Shown piece after piece: positions 25,548-33,698 of a stretch of 64,000 nt of DNA. Each line of letters opens with the position of its first letter. Position 1 is the first letter of the stretch. Below the pieces are notes generated by a model, which searched no databases, had not been told where the DNA came from, and saw only the letters and a list, made by a program, of their open reading frames with translations. Source of the DNA: Phenylobacterium deserti (GTDB lineage: Bacteria; Pseudomonadota; Alphaproteobacteria; Caulobacterales; Caulobacteraceae); the NCBI GenBank assembly GCA_945883235.1, contig CAMCXF010000008.1:53383-117382 (forward strand), written 5' to 3'. The position numbers were made by a program, and so were the translations under genes.

Positions 25548-27038
25548 ATGGCCGCGATGGGTGCCTATCTCCGGCTGTTAGGCGCGGTCTGGACGTTGAC
25601 CCGTAATGACGCCCTGCTTCCGTTCGAAGCTGACCCCTATTATCCCGCCGGTGTGCGTGTGCTGGCCCGAGCCTTGCGGCTGGTAGCCTCCAGGAGGTCG
25701 GGTCGTCCGGGTGAACGCATGGCCCGGTCGCTCGAAACCCTGGGCCCGGTCGCGATCAAGGTCGGACAACTGTTGTCGACACGTGGGGATGTCTTTGGCC
25801 CGGTGTTTGCCGAAGACCTTGGCCGCCTGAAGGACCGGCTCGCGCCTTTCCCGCTCGCGCAGGCGCGGGCGGAAGTCGAGCGAGAGCTCGGGCGGCCTAT
25901 CGAGGCGGTGTTTGAAACGTTTGGCGAGCCAGTGGCCGCCGCATCGCTGGCGCAGGCGCATGACGCGATCCTGCGCGATGGCCGACGCGTGGCGGTGAAG
26001 GTGCTGCGCCCCGGGATCGAGCGGCGCGTCCAGGAAGACTCCGAGGCTTTGGCGCTGGCCGGGCGGCTGGTTGCCCGCTGGTGGCCACTGGCGCGGCGGC
26101 TGGAGCCCGAGGCCCTGGCGGCGACCGTGATTCGCGCCACCGAGCTGGAGCTGGACCTGCGGCTCGAAGCCGCCGGGGCCGACGAGCTTTCCGAGGTCAT
26201 GGTCCTGGACGGCTATATGTCTACACCCAGGGTGATCTGGGACGGTGTCGGAAAACGCTGCCTCACCATGGAGTGGGCTCAGGGGATGGCCCTGTCTGAC
26301 CCAGCCGCGCTGGAACAGCCGGGGCTCGACCGCAAGGTGCTGGCCGATAACCTGACCCGCGCCTTTCTGGCTCAGGCGCTGGATCACGGGGTGTTTCACG
26401 CTGACTTGCACGAGGGCAATCTGTTCGCTGCCGCCCCGGCGCACCTCTATGCCGTGGACTTCGGCATCATTGGGCGGCTCGGCGCGACCGAGCGGCGCTA
26501 TCTGGCCGAGATCCTTTGGGGGTTCCTGCGGCGCGACTACATTCGGGTCGCCCAGGTGCACTTCGACGCCGGATACGTGCCTGCCCACCATAGTGTCGCG
26601 GCATTTGCCCAGGCGCTGCGGGCCGTGGGCGAGCCGGTGTTCGGTCGAGTGGCCAACGCAGTCGCCATGAGCCGGGTGCTGACCCAGCTGTTCGAGATTA
26701 CGGCCCTGTATGAGATGCGTCTCCGGCCCGAGCTGGTGTTGCTGCAGAAAACCATGATGACCGTCGAGGGCGTGGCCCGGCGGATCGATCCCGAGCACGA
26801 CATCTGGGCGGCCGCCGAGCCGGTGGTGAAGCGCTGGATTGCCCGTGAGCTGTCGCCGATCACCCGCATCAAACAGTTTGCCGGCGAGGCCGATGCCGCT
26901 ATCCGAAACATCGCCAGGATGGCAGCACCGGTCGCGGTTGAGCAGACCCCGCCCACTTCGCAAAGACCGCTCGCGTGGTTTGCCATGGGTGCCGCGATGG
27001 CGGGAGCCGTATTTCTGCTGGCGGCGCTGGTTCTTTAG
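25548..27038 (+). CDS. ubiB: Ubiquinone biosynthesis protein UbiB (ABC1-type atypical kinase)
   Basis: A 496-residue ABC1/ADCK-family protein needed for ubiquinone synthesis. The family KxGQ motif is Lys71-Val-Gly-Gln (IKVGQLLSTRGDVFG). Downstream are the Ala-rich nucleotide loop ASLAQAHDAIL, the kinase-like HGVFHADLHEGNLF and AVDFGIIGRLG (metal-binding Asp). One or two C-terminal membrane helices (about 470-495) anchor it. It follows ubiE by 6 bp, consistent with one operon. Confidence 0.95.
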   Translation: MAAMGAYLRLLGAVWTLTRNDALLPFEADPYYPAGVRVLARALRLVASRRSGRPGERMARSLETLGPVAIKVGQLLSTRGDVFGPVFAEDLGRLKDRLAPFPLAQARAEVERELGRPIEAVFETFGEPVAAASLAQAHDAILRDGRRVAVKVLRPGIERRVQEDSEALALAGRLVARWWPLARRLEPEALAATVIRATELELDLRLEAAGADELSEVMVLDGYMSTPRVIWDGVGKRCLTMEWAQGMALSDPAALEQPGLDRKVLADNLTRAFLAQALDHGVFHADLHEGNLFAAAPAHLYAVDFGIIGRLGATERRYLAEILWGFLRRDYIRVAQVHFDAGYVPAHHSVAAFAQALRAVGEPVFGRVANAVAMSRVLTQLFEITALYEMRLRPELVLLQKTMMTVEGVARRIDPEHDIWAAAEPVVKRWIARELSPITRIKQFAGEADAAIRNIARMAAPVAVEQTPPTSQRPLAWFAMGAAMAGAVFLLAALVL

Positions 27039-27070
27039 ACTCCTGGCGTCCGGGATGAACCTATCCCGCA

Positions 27071-27631
27071 TCAGCCATCGTCGCCGGTTCGGCTGCGACC
27101 GCCAGCGTTGGCGGTCTGGCGCCTGGCTTCGCGGGTCTTCTGTTCTTCCCAATAGGCCATGCCCTCGTCCGGCTTAAACATGGTGCGCGGCGCGCCGGCC
27201 TTGCTGGCCACGGCGAAGACGTTGCCCTTCGGGTCATAGAATAGCTTGTCGCCGTTGCGCCGGGCGTAGGTGAGCGTGCCCTTGGGCGGGTTGGCCACGA
27301 AGTTGTGCGCCGTGTCGACGAACTCACCTATGTTGTCGGCACCAAAATCTGCACCGTTACGGGCAAACGCGCGCTCGGCGTTCTCCTGGGCCGAGAATCT
27401 GCGACTGGCCGACCACATGGGTTTCCCGTCCACCAGCTTCACCGGGTCCCGACGATCATCGACGCGCGGGCCATCGGCCTCCTCGGAGGTTCCGGATGTA
27501 AACGACTGGGTGCTGGTCGCCATCTGCGTCCCAGCGGCCTGTTTTTGCGAAACCGCAGACGGACCGTTGTCGCAACCGGACAAGGCAAGGGCGGTCACCG
27601 CTGCCAACAAAACCAATCTCGTACCCGCCAT
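27071..27631 (-). CDS. Predicted lipoprotein of unknown function
   Basis: A 186-residue protein with a lipoprotein signal (MAGTRLVLLAAVTALALSGC, Cys20). The mature part is polar and basic, with YARRNGDKLFYDPKGNVFAV and a disordered C-terminus. The ATG at 27631 has ACGGAG upstream; the 51 upstream codons in the same frame overlap the start of coaBC and are not protein-like. I do not recognise a family; parts resemble hypothetical proteins of alphaproteobacteria that carry a short filament-like repeat. It is convergent with ubiB and divergent from coaBC. Confidence 0.7.
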   Translation of the reverse strand: MAGTRLVLLAAVTALALSGCDNGPSAVSQKQAAGTQMATSTQSFTSGTSEEADGPRVDDRRDPVKLVDGKPMWSASRRFSAQENAERAFARNGADFGADNIGEFVDTAHNFVANPPKGTLTYARRNGDKLFYDPKGNVFAVASKAGAPRTMFKPDEGMAYWEEQKTREARRQTANAGGRSRTGDDG

Positions 27632-27743
27632 GTTCGTTCTCCGTTGAGGCTGAGCAAGAACAAAAAATGAACACAGCCGGACGGGTTTGTCGAGTCCCCT
27701 CTGATGGCTTAAAGCGATTTCTCGTTTGAAAGGGCTTTCGGCC

Positions 27744-28937
27744 TTGAGTGCTAAGCGAGTTCTCCTGATCGTCGGCGGCGGCATTGCGGCCTACAAGGCG
27801 CTGGAATTGACGCGAATGCTGCGTCGGGCCGGCATTGCGGTGCGCCCAATCCTCACGCGTGCCGGTGCCGAGTTCGTGACCCCGCTCAGCCTTTCAGCGC
27901 TGGCCGAGGAAAAGGTCTATTCGGAACTGTTCTCGCTCACCGACGAGGCCGAAATGGGCCACATCGAGCTGTCGCGGTCCGCCGACCTGGTGGTGGTGGC
28001 TCCTGCGACCGCAGACCTGATGGCCAAGGCTGCGCAGGGTCTGGCCGGAGACCTCGCCTCCACCACCCTGTTGGCGACCGACAAGCCGGTGCTTATGGCC
28101 CCGGCCATGAATGTGCGCATGTGGACCCACGCCGCCACCCAGCGAAATCTTGCGACCCTGAAGGCCGACGGGGTGCAGTTCGTTGGTCCCGACGACGGCG
28201 CGATGGCTTGCGGCGAGTTCGGCCCAGGACGCATGGCCGAGCCCGCAGAGATTTTCGCGGTGATCCAGGCGGCGTTGGGCGGTGCCGCTCCCGGGCCGCT
28301 GACCGGCAAGCGCGCCCTTGTCACGGCTGGGCCGACCGCTGAGCCCATCGACCCTGTGCGCCTGCTGACCAATCGTTCCTCCGGCAAGCAGGGATATGCG
28401 ATCGCCTCGGCCCTGGCGGCCTTGGGGGCTGAGGTCACCTTGGTCAGCGGTCCGACCGCCTTGTCCGCACCGAGCGGCGTCCGCCGCATTGAGGTGGAGA
28501 CTGCGCGGGAGATGCTGGCGGCCTGCGAAGCCGCTCTTCCGGCGGATATCGCCGTCTGCGTGGCGGCGGTGGCCGATTGGCGCCCCGAGACCGTCGGATC
28601 CGGCAAGATCAAGAAGGACGGCGGAGTGCCTCCCGCGATATCACTCGTCGAGAACCCGGACATACTTGCCACGTTGTCGCGCGGACCCCGGCGTCCTCAG
28701 CTGATGGTTGGCTTTGCGGCGGAGACTGACAACGTCGAGGCCCATGCCCACGCCAAGCTGGCCCGCAAGGGCTGCGACTGGATCGTCGCCAACGACGTCA
28801 GCATCGAAGGCACGATGGGCGGCGACGACAACGCCGTGGCCATCGTTACGGGCTCGGGCATCGAGCGATGGGACCGGATACCCAAGGCCGACGTCGCCCG
28901 GCGACTGGCACTGCGAATGGCCGAGGCCTTGAATTGA
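27744..28937 (+). CDS. coaBC: Bifunctional phosphopantothenoylcysteine decarboxylase / synthetase
   Basis: A 397-residue CoaBC catalysing two steps of coenzyme A synthesis. The N-terminal flavin-dependent decarboxylase half has [14 protein letters not shown], the catalytic His in [19 protein letters not shown] and the Cys in [13 protein letters not shown]. The C-terminal synthetase half has [21 protein letters not shown] and the end of the CTP-binding region (ANDVSIEG). The TTG at 27744 has AGGG about ten bases upstream and gives normal family length; TTG 27726 is an alternative. It overlaps dut (TTGA). Confidence 0.94.
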   Translation: MSAKRVLLIVGGGIAAYKALELTRMLRRAGIAVRPILTRAGAEFVTPLSLSALAEEKVYSELFSLTDEAEMGHIELSRSADLVVVAPATADLMAKAAQGLAGDLASTTLLATDKPVLMAPAMNVRMWTHAATQRNLATLKADGVQFVGPDDGAMACGEFGPGRMAEPAEIFAVIQAALGGAAPGPLTGKRALVTAGPTAEPIDPVRLLTNRSSGKQGYAIASALAALGAEVTLVSGPTALSAPSGVRRIEVETAREMLAACEAALPADIAVCVAAVADWRPETVGSGKIKKDGGVPPAISLVENPDILATLSRGPRRPQLMVGFAAETDNVEAHAHAKLARKGCDWIVANDVSIEGTMGGDDNAVAIVTGSGIERWDRIPKADVARRLALRMAEALN

Positions 28938-29392
28938 CCCGCCCGATCATCCCGATTACCCGCCTGCCGCACGCCGAGGGACTTCCGCTCCCGGCCTATG
29001 AGACCGCCCAGGCGGCCGGCATGGATCTGCGTGCGGCTGTACCAGAAGACGCGCCCCACGTCCTGCGCCCCGGTGACCGCCATGCCGTGCCCACCGGCCT
29101 GGCGTTGGCCTTGCCGGAGGGCTTCGAGGGTCAGGTGCGACCCCGCTCCGGACTGGCGGTTAAGTCTGGAATCACCTGCCTCAATTCCCCCGGCACCATC
29201 GACGCCGACTATCGCGGCGAGGTGAAGGTGATCCTGATCAACCATGGCCCCGAGGATTTCGTGATCCGCCGCGGCGACCGCATCGCCCAACTGGTGATTG
29301 CCCCGGTGGCGCAGGGTGATTGGCTTGAGGTGGAGAGCCTGGAAGACACGGCGCGCGGCACCGGCGGCTTTGGATCGACCGGCGGGCGCTAA
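28934..29392 (+). CDS. dut: dUTP diphosphatase
   Basis: A 152-residue trimeric dUTPase that hydrolyses dUTP to dUMP. All five motifs are visible: 1 AGMDLRA, 2 [10 protein letters not shown], 3 [13 protein letters not shown], 4 [12 protein letters not shown] and 5 [10 protein letters not shown]. The start is a TTG (28934) that overlaps the coaBC stop TGA, so translation is probably coupled; an ATG at 28868 would add 22 residues inside coaBC and is unlikely. The 3' end overlaps the convergent HxlR gene by three bases. Confidence 0.94.
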   Translation: MTRPIIPITRLPHAEGLPLPAYETAQAAGMDLRAAVPEDAPHVLRPGDRHAVPTGLALALPEGFEGQVRPRSGLAVKSGITCLNSPGTIDADYRGEVKVILINHGPEDFVIRRGDRIAQLVIAPVAQGDWLEVESLEDTARGTGGFGSTGGR

Positions 29393-29841
29393 CCGCCTCC
29401 ACCCGAAGCCCTGACCTCCACGTCGCGTGCCCCCACCGGCTCGCCGCACTCCGAGCACGTCTGCACCGGCGTGAAGTCGCAGGCGCAGGCCTTGTGGCGG
29501 TGGATCAAGGGTGGCCCCTCTTCGCCGGCGTAGTGGACGTCACCCCAGTGGACGATGGCCATCATCACCGGGTGCAGGGCCACGCCCTTTTCGGTGAGGC
29601 GGTACTCGTGGCGGACGGGGCGGTCCTGATAGGCTTCGCGTCGCAGGACGCCTTCGTCGGTGAGCGTCTTCAACCGGTCGGCGATGATGCTGCGGGAGAT
29701 CCCCAGGCGACGCTCGAAGTCCTCGAAGCGGCGGACGCCCAGGAAACAGTCGCGCAGCAGCATCAGGGTCCAGCGGTCGCCAATCACCGCCACGGATCGC
29801 GCCACCGAGCACCGCTCTTCCGACAGATCGCTCCATTTCAT
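29389..29841 (-). CDS. HxlR family transcriptional regulator
   Basis: A 150-residue winged helix-turn-helix regulator of the HxlR family: [20 protein letters not shown] (with the conserved Cys11), [20 protein letters not shown] and [20 protein letters not shown]. The C-terminus has [16 protein letters not shown], a four-Cys cluster that might bind metal. The ATG at 29841 has GGAG upstream. It is divergent from the SDR/HCCA-isomerase pair, with about 85 bp between starts, so it probably controls that pair and itself. Confidence 0.87.
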   Translation of the reverse strand: MKWSDLSEERCSVARSVAVIGDRWTLMLLRDCFLGVRRFEDFERRLGISRSIIADRLKTLTDEGVLRREAYQDRPVRHEYRLTEKGVALHPVMMAIVHWGDVHYAGEEGPPLIHRHKACACDFTPVQTCSECGEPVGARDVEVRASGGGG

Positions 29842-29927
29842 CGAAAAGCTCCGGTTCGGTCGCATGATCCCATTGACCGGGTCCGTTTTCAAGACGATGT
29901 TAGTTCGGATTTCGAACGGATCCGGAC

Positions 29928-30665
29928 ATGAGCGAGACCAAGGGTGTCTGTCTGATCGTGGGCGTCGGCGACGGGCTGGGCTCGGCCCTTGCGCGGGCGT
30001 TCGCCGCCGAGGGTCATCCGGTGTGCATGACGCGGCGGCCCCGCAATCTGGACTCCCTTCAGGCCCTGGCGACGTCCATCGGTGAGGCGGGTGGAATGGC
30101 GCACGCCTACGGTGTCGACGCGCGGTCGGAGGATGAGATGACCGCATTGTTCGCTTCCATAGAGCGCGCCATCGGACCACTGGAGGTTGTGGTCTTCAAC
30201 ATCGGGGCAAACGTGCGGTTCGGCATTCGCGAGACCACATCGCGGGTGTTCACCAAGGTCTGGGAAATGGCCTGCTTTGGAGGCTTCCTGGCCGGACGCG
30301 AGGCGGCCAACGTCATGGTTCCCCGAGGGCGCGGCACAATCCTCTTCACCGGTGCCACCGCCAGCGTCCGGGGCCGCGACGGCTTCGCTGCCTTCGCGGC
30401 TGCCAAGCACGGCCTGCGCGCCGTGGCCCAGAGCATGGCGCGCGAACTGGGACCACAGGGTATCCACGTAGCCCACGTGGTGATCGACGGGGCTGTCGAT
30501 GGCGTCTTCACGCGGGAGAACCGCACGGATGTCGAAGGTCTGCTGGCCGGTGACGAGATCCTGAAGCCGGAGGACATCGCCGCCGCCTACGTCAACCTGC
30601 ACAAACAGCCCCGGTCCGCCTGGACCCACGAAATTGACCTGCGCCCCTGGCGCGAAAGCTGGTGA
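29928..30665 (+). CDS. SDR-like protein lacking the catalytic tyrosine
   Basis: A 245-residue short-chain dehydrogenase-fold protein. The cofactor loop is GVGDGLG (12-18), NIGA (91-94) replaces NAG, and TGATAS holds Ser146. Where classical SDRs have Tyr-x3-Lys, this protein has Phe156-Ala-Ala-Ala-Lys160, so the acid/base Tyr is missing. The fold and probable nucleotide binding are clear, but a standard oxidoreductase role is doubtful. It is followed by an HCCA-isomerase-like gene (stop and candidate starts overlap) and is divergent from an HxlR regulator. Confidence 0.85.
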   Translation: MSETKGVCLIVGVGDGLGSALARAFAAEGHPVCMTRRPRNLDSLQALATSIGEAGGMAHAYGVDARSEDEMTALFASIERAIGPLEVVVFNIGANVRFGIRETTSRVFTKVWEMACFGGFLAGREAANVMVPRGRGTILFTGATASVRGRDGFAAFAAAKHGLRAVAQSMARELGPQGIHVAHVVIDGAVDGVFTRENRTDVEGLLAGDEILKPEDIAAAYVNLHKQPRSAWTHEIDLRPWRESW

Positions 30666-30673
30666 GCCCTTCC

Positions 30674-31297
30674 ATGACCAAGCCTGTAACCATCGACTTC
30701 ATCTTCGATTTCGGCAGCCCGAATGGCTATCTGGCCCGCAAGGCGCTGGCCGGGATTTCGGAACGCACCGGGGCGGCCGTCTGCCTCATCCCGTGCCTCC
30801 TGGGCGGCATCTTCAAGGCCACAAATAACGCCTCGCCGATGGTCAATTTTGGCGGCGTGAAGGGCAAGCTCGCCTATGAAGGGCTGGAAACTCAACGATT
30901 CATCAAGAAGCACAAGCTGACGGCCTTTCGGTCGAACCCGCACTTCCCCGTCAACACGTTGCTGATCATGCGCGGCCTGGTCGCGGCGCGGCGGGCGGAT
31001 GTGGAGGACGCCTATCTGGGCGCTGTTCTGGCCGCCATGTGGGAGCAGGGCGAGAAGATGGACGACCCTGAGGTGGTGCTGCGCGTGCTGAACGCGGGCG
31101 GTCTGGACGGTGTGGCGCTGATCGCCGCCACCCAGGACCCGGAGGTCAAGGCCGGGCTGGTCGCCAACACCGAAGCCGCCGTGGAACGTGGCGTATTCGG
31201 CATTCCGACCTTCTTTGTGGGCGACGAAATGTTCTTCGGCAAGGAGCGCCTGGGCCAGGTCGAGGACGAAGTTGTCCGGCAGATGTCGGCTACCTGA
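30674..31297 (+). CDS. 2-hydroxychromene-2-carboxylate isomerase-like (DsbA/GST-kappa fold)
   Basis: A 207-residue thioredoxin-fold protein of the HCCA isomerase / GST-kappa family: FDFGSPNGYLARKAL near the N-terminus (Ser in place of a redox Cys), CLLGGIFKATNN, and GVFGIPTFFVGDEMFFGKER with the cis-Pro. HCCA isomerases are glutathione-dependent enzymes of naphthalene-type degradation; many relatives have unknown substrates. The ATG at 30674 has GGTGAG upstream; a GTG at 30662 overlaps the preceding stop and would add four residues. Translationally close to the SDR gene. Confidence 0.86.
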   Translation: MTKPVTIDFIFDFGSPNGYLARKALAGISERTGAAVCLIPCLLGGIFKATNNASPMVNFGGVKGKLAYEGLETQRFIKKHKLTAFRSNPHFPVNTLLIMRGLVAARRADVEDAYLGAVLAAMWEQGEKMDDPEVVLRVLNAGGLDGVALIAATQDPEVKAGLVANTEAAVERGVFGIPTFFVGDEMFFGKERLGQVEDEVVRQMSAT

Positions 31298-31305
31298 GGC
31301 GTTTT

Positions 31306-32742
31306 TCAGATAGGCGGGGCCTGAAACCCCCGCACGTTCTCATCGATGGCTTGAGCGACCGCCAGCGTGCGAGCGTCACCACCCCGAGGCCCGACCAACT
31401 GGGCGCCAACCGGGAGGCCGGAAGACGTGGCCCCCGCCGGGACTGCGGTCGCCGGAAGGTGCAGCGCTGTTGCCAGACTGATCCAGGTCAGCATCGTGTT
31501 GTAAGGGATTGTCCCGCCATCCGAAGTCGCAAGACTTCGACGGCCAAAAGGTCTCGGATCGTGGGGAAAGGCCGGGACCGGCGCGATCGGCGCCAGGATC
31601 ACGTGATAGTCCTCAAAGGTTGCCGCGATCTCGTGGCGCAGGCGGGCGCGGACCGCGTCCGCAGCCAGCCATTCACGATGTCGGGCTGTGTAGGCCAGAG
31701 TTGATGCCGCGGTTGACAGCGGCCCAGCGCCTTGGGCCAGTGCGCGCTTGGCGAAGGGGCGACCCATCTCCAGCCCACGAAGTGTCGCTGGTGGCAGATC
31801 CTCGCCCAGAATGGCACCCAACAGTGTCTGGTAGGCGAACAGCAGGGCCTGCATGTCGACAGGACTCCTGATGGGCTCGACCACCGCACCGGCCACGCGA
31901 AGGTCGGCGGCGAACGCCTCCAGTGTGGTCCGCATCTCCCGATCCAGCGGACAGCATGGGTCATCGAGCCATAGCCCGACCCGGACATCCTTCAGGTCCA
32001 TGGGCGGAGCCTTGGGGGCCAGGGTTCCAGCCTCTATGGTCGATAGCAGCAGGCGAAGGTCACGAGCCGAACGCGCCATTGGGCCGACCACATTCAGGTC
32101 ACGCTCGGCGTAGGAGCCCGGGTGCGGCGGGACGTGGCCGCGCGGCGAGACCAGGCCCCAGGTCGGTTTGTGGGAATAGACGCCGCAGAAGCTGGCGGGG
32201 ACCCGCAGCGACCCGCCGATATCCGATCCGATTTCCAGCGCCGTGACCCGGGCCGCCAGCGCCGCTGCTGCGCCGCCTGAGGACCCGCCGGGCGTCCGCG
32301 TGACATCCCAGGGGTTGTTGGTAACGCCGTAGAGACCGTTGGCGCTCTGCCAGTCCGCCGCCATCACCGGCACATTGGTCTTGCCCCATATGACCGCACC
32401 GGCGCGACGGGCATGGCCTACAGCGTCAGCGTCTCCCGTCATCCGCCGCCGGTAGTCCGCGAGGCCCGATGAAGCGGCCATTCCAGCCACATCGAAGGTG
32501 TCCTTGATAGTCATGGGCAACCCGGCGAGCGGGCCGTTGGCCTCACCCCTGCTGCGGGCATCGTCCAGCGCGCGGGCCCTTTCTAGGGCGCGTTCGGGAT
32601 CAGCTGCGACTACGGCGTTGAGGGCGGCGTGGGTCTGCGCATGTCGCGCCAGCGAGGCCTTCAGCAACTCGACCGAAGAAACACGTCGGGCGGCCAGCGC
32701 GGCCAGTTGCGCGGTCGCGTCCTGCTCAAGCAGTTCATGCAT
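31306..32742 (-). CDS. Amidase signature family enzyme
   Basis: A 478-residue amidase with the Ser-cisSer-Lys triad: Lys80 in TIKDTFD, the cis-Ser in GGSSGG (152-157) and nucleophile Ser178 in DIGGSLR. It would hydrolyse an amide to acid and ammonia. Resembles amidases annotated as indoleacetamide or general aliphatic amidases; it is not GatA, since there are no gatB or gatC genes beside it. It ends 8 bp from the convergent HCCA-like gene, and dapB lies immediately upstream on the same strand. Confidence 0.88.
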   Translation of the reverse strand: MHELLEQDATAQLAALAARRVSSVELLKASLARHAQTHAALNAVVAADPERALERARALDDARSRGEANGPLAGLPMTIKDTFDVAGMAASSGLADYRRRMTGDADAVGHARRAGAVIWGKTNVPVMAADWQSANGLYGVTNNPWDVTRTPGGSSGGAAAALAARVTALEIGSDIGGSLRVPASFCGVYSHKPTWGLVSPRGHVPPHPGSYAERDLNVVGPMARSARDLRLLLSTIEAGTLAPKAPPMDLKDVRVGLWLDDPCCPLDREMRTTLEAFAADLRVAGAVVEPIRSPVDMQALLFAYQTLLGAILGEDLPPATLRGLEMGRPFAKRALAQGAGPLSTAASTLAYTARHREWLAADAVRARLRHEIAATFEDYHVILAPIAPVPAFPHDPRPFGRRSLATSDGGTIPYNTMLTWISLATALHLPATAVPAGATSSGLPVGAQLVGPRGGDARTLAVAQAIDENVRGFQAPPI

Positions 32743-32744
32743 GA

Positions 32745-33518
32745 CTATCGGGTCCTGAAGCCGAGTACGTCCTGCATGTCGTACTCGCCGGGCGTCTGGC
32801 TAACAGCCCAGCGGGCGGCAGCGACAGCGCCCCTTGCGAATAGACTGCGATCCCGCGCCGAGTGGCTCAGGGTCAGAATTTCTTCGTCGGCCGCAAAGGT
32901 GACGCTGTGGTCGCCGATGATGTCACCGCCGCGCAGCACCGAGAATCCGATCTCGCCGTCCACGCGGGGCCCGGTCAGGCCGTCGCGGGCGCGCCGCGAC
33001 ACGCTGGCCAGATCGACACCGCGAGCCTCAGCCGCCGCTGCGCCCAGCATCAGTGCCGTGCCGGAAGGCGCATCGACCTTGCGTCGATGATGCGCCTCGA
33101 AAATCTCGATGTCATAAGCGTCGGCAGGCAGTGCGCGCGCTGCCTGACCCACCAGCCCGATCAGCATATTGACGCCCAGCGAGAAGTTGCCGGTGCGCAC
33201 CACGGCGACCCGCCCCGCTACCTCATTGATCCGGCGGATATGGTCCGGCGACAGGCCGGTAGAGCCGATGACCAGGGCCACCCCGCGCCCGGCCGCCTGG
33301 GCCGCCAGCGCCACCGAGGCGTCAGGGGTCGTGAAATCGATGACGACGTCAGCGGCGGCCAAGGCCTCCGCAGCCGAAACCAGGCCCTCGCCGGACATGT
33401 CGGGTCGGTCGAACCGCGCCGCAATCACCAGAGCCGGATCAGCCTCGACGATGGCGGTTACGGCACGGCCCATGCGCCCTAGGGCACCTGCGATGGCAAT
33501 TCTTGTAGGGGCAGACAG
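32745..33518 (-). CDS. dapB: 4-hydroxy-tetrahydrodipicolinate reductase, probable CTG start
   Basis: DapB of lysine/diaminopimelate synthesis: nucleotide-binding loop [42 protein letters not shown] (catalytic His/Lys region). The first ATG (33473) begins at MGRA and would delete the glycine-rich Rossmann loop. The 15 codons upstream restore exactly this loop, and contain no ATG, GTG or TTG. CTG at 33518-33516 follows a GGAGAG ribosome binding site by six bases, so I place the start there (257 residues, normal length). It is followed closely by the amidase gene. Confidence 0.9.
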   Translation of the reverse strand: MSAPTRIAIAGALGRMGRAVTAIVEADPALVIAARFDRPDMSGEGLVSAAEALAAADVVIDFTTPDASVALAAQAAGRGVALVIGSTGLSPDHIRRINEVAGRVAVVRTGNFSLGVNMLIGLVGQAARALPADAYDIEIFEAHHRRKVDAPSGTALMLGAAAAEARGVDLASVSRRARDGLTGPRVDGEIGFSVLRGGDIIGDHSVTFAADEEILTLSHSARDRSLFARGAVAAARWAVSQTPGEYDMQDVLGFRTR

Positions 33519-33698
33519 GGCGGTCTCTCCGGGTCGGAACTTGCCCCTAGCATCGCGCGCCCGGCCACGGGGTCAACTCTCCTGCGCCACCAGGGTGGGA
33601 TAAGGTTCTGCGTCAGCAAGCGTTGTCCCTGTTAGCTTGGGCCTATAGGTTGTCGCCTTGGGACAGATTTGCAGCCCGGGGGACGGGCGGGGGGAACC

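Noticed and set aside
31306..32742. GatA subunit of the tRNA amidotransferase
   Set aside because: No gatB or gatC neighbours, and the sequence looks like a general amidase.
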